This document shows positions 32,028 through 34,576 of a DNA stretch of 34,576 bases, piece by piece (position 1 is the stretch's first letter; every line of letters begins with the position of its first letter). Position numbers and translations under genes: made by a program. This DNA comes from Lucifugimonas sp038150225. Its GTDB lineage: Bacteria; Chloroflexota; Dehalococcoidia; Lucifugimonadales; Lucifugimonadaceae. Below the pieces are notes generated by a model. It searched no databases. It was not told where the DNA came from and saw only the letters and a program-made list of their open reading frames with translations. The stretch spans positions 1 through 34,576 of the forward strand of contig JAYQWG010000025.1 in NCBI GenBank assembly GCA_038150225.1, written 5' to 3'.

Positions 32028-33188
32028 ATGAAAATAACCGGATATCGAGAACTTTCCTGGCTTTACCACAGGGGTCACCCGTCTGGCGATGCCAACAGCG
32101 TTTCACCTGATGACGTTTCCAGAGCGACATATCTTTTCCTTGAGACGGACGCAGGGGTCACGGGGATTGTCCCTCAATCATCACCTGATGTTGCAAAGCT
32201 GTTTCCAGTTCTCGAAGGCAAAGACCCAAGAGGCGTAATCGGTCTCTGGAAAGAGATGTCTGACGTTGGTTTCAAGGGCGGTGTCGAAGGCTCAATGTAT
32301 GGGGCAATGTGTTCTCTCGACTCGGCAATGTGGGACATCAAAGCGAAGGATGCCGGGCAACCGCTCTGGAAATTCCTTGGTGCCAGCGAGCCACGGGTAA
32401 AGGCTTACGCGTCGGGGCTAGACATGGGCATGACCGACGACGAGCTAGTTGAGTTTTACACCGAGTACGCGGACCGAGGAGTCGATGGCGGCAAGCTCAA
32501 AGTAGGTCTTGATTTCGACTCGGACATGCGCCGGTTAGAGATCATGCGGGATGTCCTAAAGAGGAACGCCAAAGAGCCTTTGCTGATGATCGACTCGAAT
32601 GAATACTGGTCGGCAAAACAGGCAATTCGATATATCTCAAGAATCGAAGAAAAGTTCGATTTAACCTGGGCAGAAGAGCCGGGAAGGCGGTGGGACTATC
32701 GGGGCCTAAGGCAAATATCTCGTGGCGTTAAAACGGCGGTAGCTACGGGTGAAAACATCAATGGCATCGACGAGTTTTACCCGCTGATTCACAACGAAGC
32801 AGTAGATGTAGTTCAGTTCGGAACCCTAGGCGTCACGAGCTTTTTGCAAATCGCTCATTTCGCTGAAGCGTATGAACTCCCAATCTCGATCATTGGGTCA
32901 CCGGGCAGTTGTATGGCTCACGCAGCAGCCGCGGCACCGAACCATCTTGCCCAGGAAGTGAAAGACCTGACTCCACCAACCGGCGTGTCGATCGACAACG
33001 ATATTGTCGATGGATTCATTGAAATGGGCGATGCACCGGGACTCGGATTCACGGTCGATGAAGATGCAATCGCTGAAATGAATGCGAATCCACTCAAGAC
33101 CAAGGGCACTGGAATGCCGGGGAGCAGGCGCAAAGGTGCAGGCTTGTACATCATTCCACCTGAACCTGGCGAAACAGGGCTGTACTAA
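32028..33188 (+). CDS. Mandelate racemase/muconate lactonizing (enolase) superfamily enzyme
   Basis: The frame stays open upstream to 31836 through the GIY-YIG region, but ATG at 32028 begins exactly at the domain and gives 386 aa. An N-terminal capping domain is followed by the barrel with KLK at 156-158 (second Lys as catalytic base), metal ligands D189 (MIDSNEYW), E216 (WAEEP) and E242 (ATGENING). The usual Asp of the later DxxQxD motif is replaced (DVVQFGTLG), and no His occupies the classic position near IIGSPG (288-293). The chemistry is probably acid-sugar dehydration or epimerisation; the substrate is unknown. The MFS gene begins 5 nt later. Confidence 0.9.
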   Translation: MKITGYRELSWLYHRGHPSGDANSVSPDDVSRATYLFLETDAGVTGIVPQSSPDVAKLFPVLEGKDPRGVIGLWKEMSDVGFKGGVEGSMYGAMCSLDSAMWDIKAKDAGQPLWKFLGASEPRVKAYASGLDMGMTDDELVEFYTEYADRGVDGGKLKVGLDFDSDMRRLEIMRDVLKRNAKEPLLMIDSNEYWSAKQAIRYISRIEEKFDLTWAEEPGRRWDYRGLRQISRGVKTAVATGENINGIDEFYPLIHNEAVDVVQFGTLGVTSFLQIAHFAEAYELPISIIGSPGSCMAHAAAAAPNHLAQEVKDLTPPTGVSIDNDIVDGFIEMGDAPGLGFTVDEDAIAEMNANPLKTKGTGMPGSRRKGAGLYIIPPEPGETGLY

Positions 33189-33193
33189 CACTT

Positions 33194-34408
33194 ATGTTCG
33201 CTCGCTACAAGAATGTCCCGGCCGTAGAGCTTCTCTCACAGCGAGCGTTCAGGAACCTTTTCCTCAGCAACTTCACCAACAACACTGGCGTTGAACTGAG
33301 GATGATGGCCCAGTCATGGGTGATCCTGGAGCTCGGCGCATCTCAGTTCTGGGTCGGCGCCGCCATGGGTTTGCGAGTGATTCCAGCAATCGCGATTGGC
33401 TTGTTTGCTGGAGTTCTCGTCGACCGGTTGGGCGGCAGACTAATTCTGCTGTGGGAGCGACTTGTATTACTGGTCCTGGCGATTCTCACTGCATTGGTAG
33501 TGATGAGTGATTCGCTTGCCCTCTGGCAGATCGTGACACTGTCAATTGTTTCGAGTGCTGTACTTGCAATGGGAATGCCTGCTTCTCAAACCCTGGTTCG
33601 AAATTACGTTCCCCTGAATTCGCTACAGGCAGGCAACTCACTAAACACGCTGGCGTACAGCTTTGCGCGGGCTGGTGGCCCTTTGCTGGCTGGAATCTTG
33701 ATCGGGCCTTTCGGACTAGCCTCGCCGTTTTTTGCGTTGATAGTGATGTACGTTCTCTCGACCGGATTTACGTATCGAATGCCTAAAGATGAACCGGTGA
33801 CCGCGGAACGTGCCTCGGCTATACAGGAAATGATGGACGGTCTGCGATACATCAGGTCTAACCCTGTAATTAGTCGCTTGTCACTGCTCGCATTCTCGGT
33901 CATATTCAGCGCAGCTTTTGTCCCGATCATGCCGGTGTATGCGCGGGATCGATTCGACGTGGGAGAGACCGGCTTCAGCTTTATGCTTGCTGCGTGGGCG
34001 ATTGGGCAGGGAGCATCGGCGTTGTGGATTTCTGCCCGGAGAGATCCAAATCGGCGGATTCCGGCTGTGTTGATTGCGACAGTAATGTTTGCCATCGCTG
34101 TGCCGACGTTCGCGCTTTCAACGAACTTCCCACTAACTCTTTTCTCACTTGGAATTATCGGTGCGGCGATACCGATCTGGTCGTCGGCTGTAATGGCTTT
34201 GCTGCAATCTCAAACCGATAGCAAAATGATCGGCAGAGTGATGTCGGTTTATTCCCTGTCACTTCAAATGATGATGTTGGGATGGTTCCTCGGCGCGTGG
34301 ATTGGTGAGCTCATCGGAAACAGCGAAATGATGCTTGGAGGCACAGCGATTTATCTCGTAATTCACCTCTGGCTCATATTTACATCGCCCGAATTGCGGA
34401 AGCTTTAG
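33194..34408 (+). CDS. Major facilitator superfamily transporter (exporter type)
   Basis: A 404-aa protein with about twelve membrane helices and the MFS loop motif between helices 2 and 3 (GVLVDRLGGRLILLWERL). N-terminal FRNLFLSNFTNNTGVELRMMAQSW (in two parts) is characteristic of the EntS-like MFS_3 group of exporters. It begins 5 nt after the enolase-superfamily gene and is probably co-expressed, but export proteins of this group rarely import sugar acids, so the link may be one of convenience. The substrate is unknown. Confidence 0.9.
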   Translation: MFARYKNVPAVELLSQRAFRNLFLSNFTNNTGVELRMMAQSWVILELGASQFWVGAAMGLRVIPAIAIGLFAGVLVDRLGGRLILLWERLVLLVLAILTALVVMSDSLALWQIVTLSIVSSAVLAMGMPASQTLVRNYVPLNSLQAGNSLNTLAYSFARAGGPLLAGILIGPFGLASPFFALIVMYVLSTGFTYRMPKDEPVTAERASAIQEMMDGLRYIRSNPVISRLSLLAFSVIFSAAFVPIMPVYARDRFDVGETGFSFMLAAWAIGQGASALWISARRDPNRRIPAVLIATVMFAIAVPTFALSTNFPLTLFSLGIIGAAIPIWSSAVMALLQSQTDSKMIGRVMSVYSLSLQMMMLGWFLGAWIGELIGNSEMMLGGTAIYLVIHLWLIFTSPELRKL

Positions 34409-34525
34409 GCTGCAAAACCCTCACGTTCGTAGCGACATGCGCTGACAGTGGCGTGCTAAATTCCAACTCGCTTTCGGATGCCCAGTAAATCCGAGCGAGA
34501 TATTCCAGGAACGGGGGACTTATTT

Positions 34526-34576
34526 ATGCAACCGATGATTGCGCTTCATGGCAATCCGACCGACGAGGTACTGCAG
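34526..34576 (+). CDS. Start of an unidentified gene, cut by the window end
   Basis: ATG at 34526 with GGGGGA about 8 nt upstream opens a frame of 17 codons (MQPMIALHGNPTDEVLQ) to the last base. The strong ribosome site supports a real start. Too little is visible to name a function. Confidence 0.55.
   Translation, partial: MQPMIALHGNPTDEVLQ

Noticed and set aside
1..34576. CRISPR arrays, tRNA or rRNA genes
   Set aside because: No regularly spaced repeats of CRISPR type and no cloverleaf-like or rRNA sequence were seen in the intergenic spaces.

Overview
The window reads as ordinary bacterial chromosome at roughly 50% GC, almost completely coding, with many GTG/TTG starts. It is probably a fragment of an uncultured genome: a 100-N scaffold gap sits inside pstA. 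A short EF-Ts (167 aa), a DUF1802 protein, a lipoprotein-type PstS and a mandelate-racemase-like enolase next to UxuA, aldo/keto reductase and Gfo/Idh/MocA genes would fit Chloroflexota (Dehalococcoidia, perhaps the marine SAR202 group). That placement is inference from gene content, not a phylogeny.

Layout. 1-1874: the start of a CcdA/DsbD-type membrane protein (minus strand, cut by the window edge), divergent from a LuxR-type regulator. 1875-2203: a gene-free stretch with a REP-like palindrome, a probable promoter and two hairpins in the rpsB leader. 2204-11530: a housekeeping block, rpsB-tsf, terminator, then pyrH-frr-uppS-cdsA-dxr-rseP-(small membrane protein)-ispG, linking translation, UMP synthesis, undecaprenyl and phospholipid precursors, and the MEP isoprenoid pathway. 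11534-14708: YbjQ, an M28 peptidase, a small basic protein and a Gfo/Idh/MocA oxidoreductase.

14930-22192: a phosphate-starvation region. A soluble GAF histidine kinase (frameshifted here) is followed by phoB, phoR, a well-formed array of 11-bp direct repeats (Pho box), pstS, a terminator, pstC and pstA. pstB and phoU do not follow. The N gap in pstA is flanked by identical 55-nt sequences; removing the gap and one copy restores a 300-aa PstA, so the gap is an assembly artefact.

22229-34576: accessory and catabolic genes. These are a small unknown protein coupled to a second Gfo/Idh/MocA enzyme, a YbaK-type deacylase, an EVE-domain protein with an apparently coding tail beyond its stop, two aldo/keto reductases, DUF1802, TatD, a UxuA-like mannonate dehydratase, two tandem DinB-like proteins, a HAD hydrolase, a GIY-YIG nuclease between inverted REP-like repeats, an enolase-superfamily enzyme, an MFS exporter and the first codons of another gene.

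The most unusual structure is the 354-bp GIY-YIG unit (31549-31902). It is bounded by 24-bp inverted repeats, one of which encodes the last codons and stop of the nuclease. A related palindrome lies 30 kb away at 1938-1965. No tRNA, rRNA, CRISPR array or classical insertion sequence was seen.
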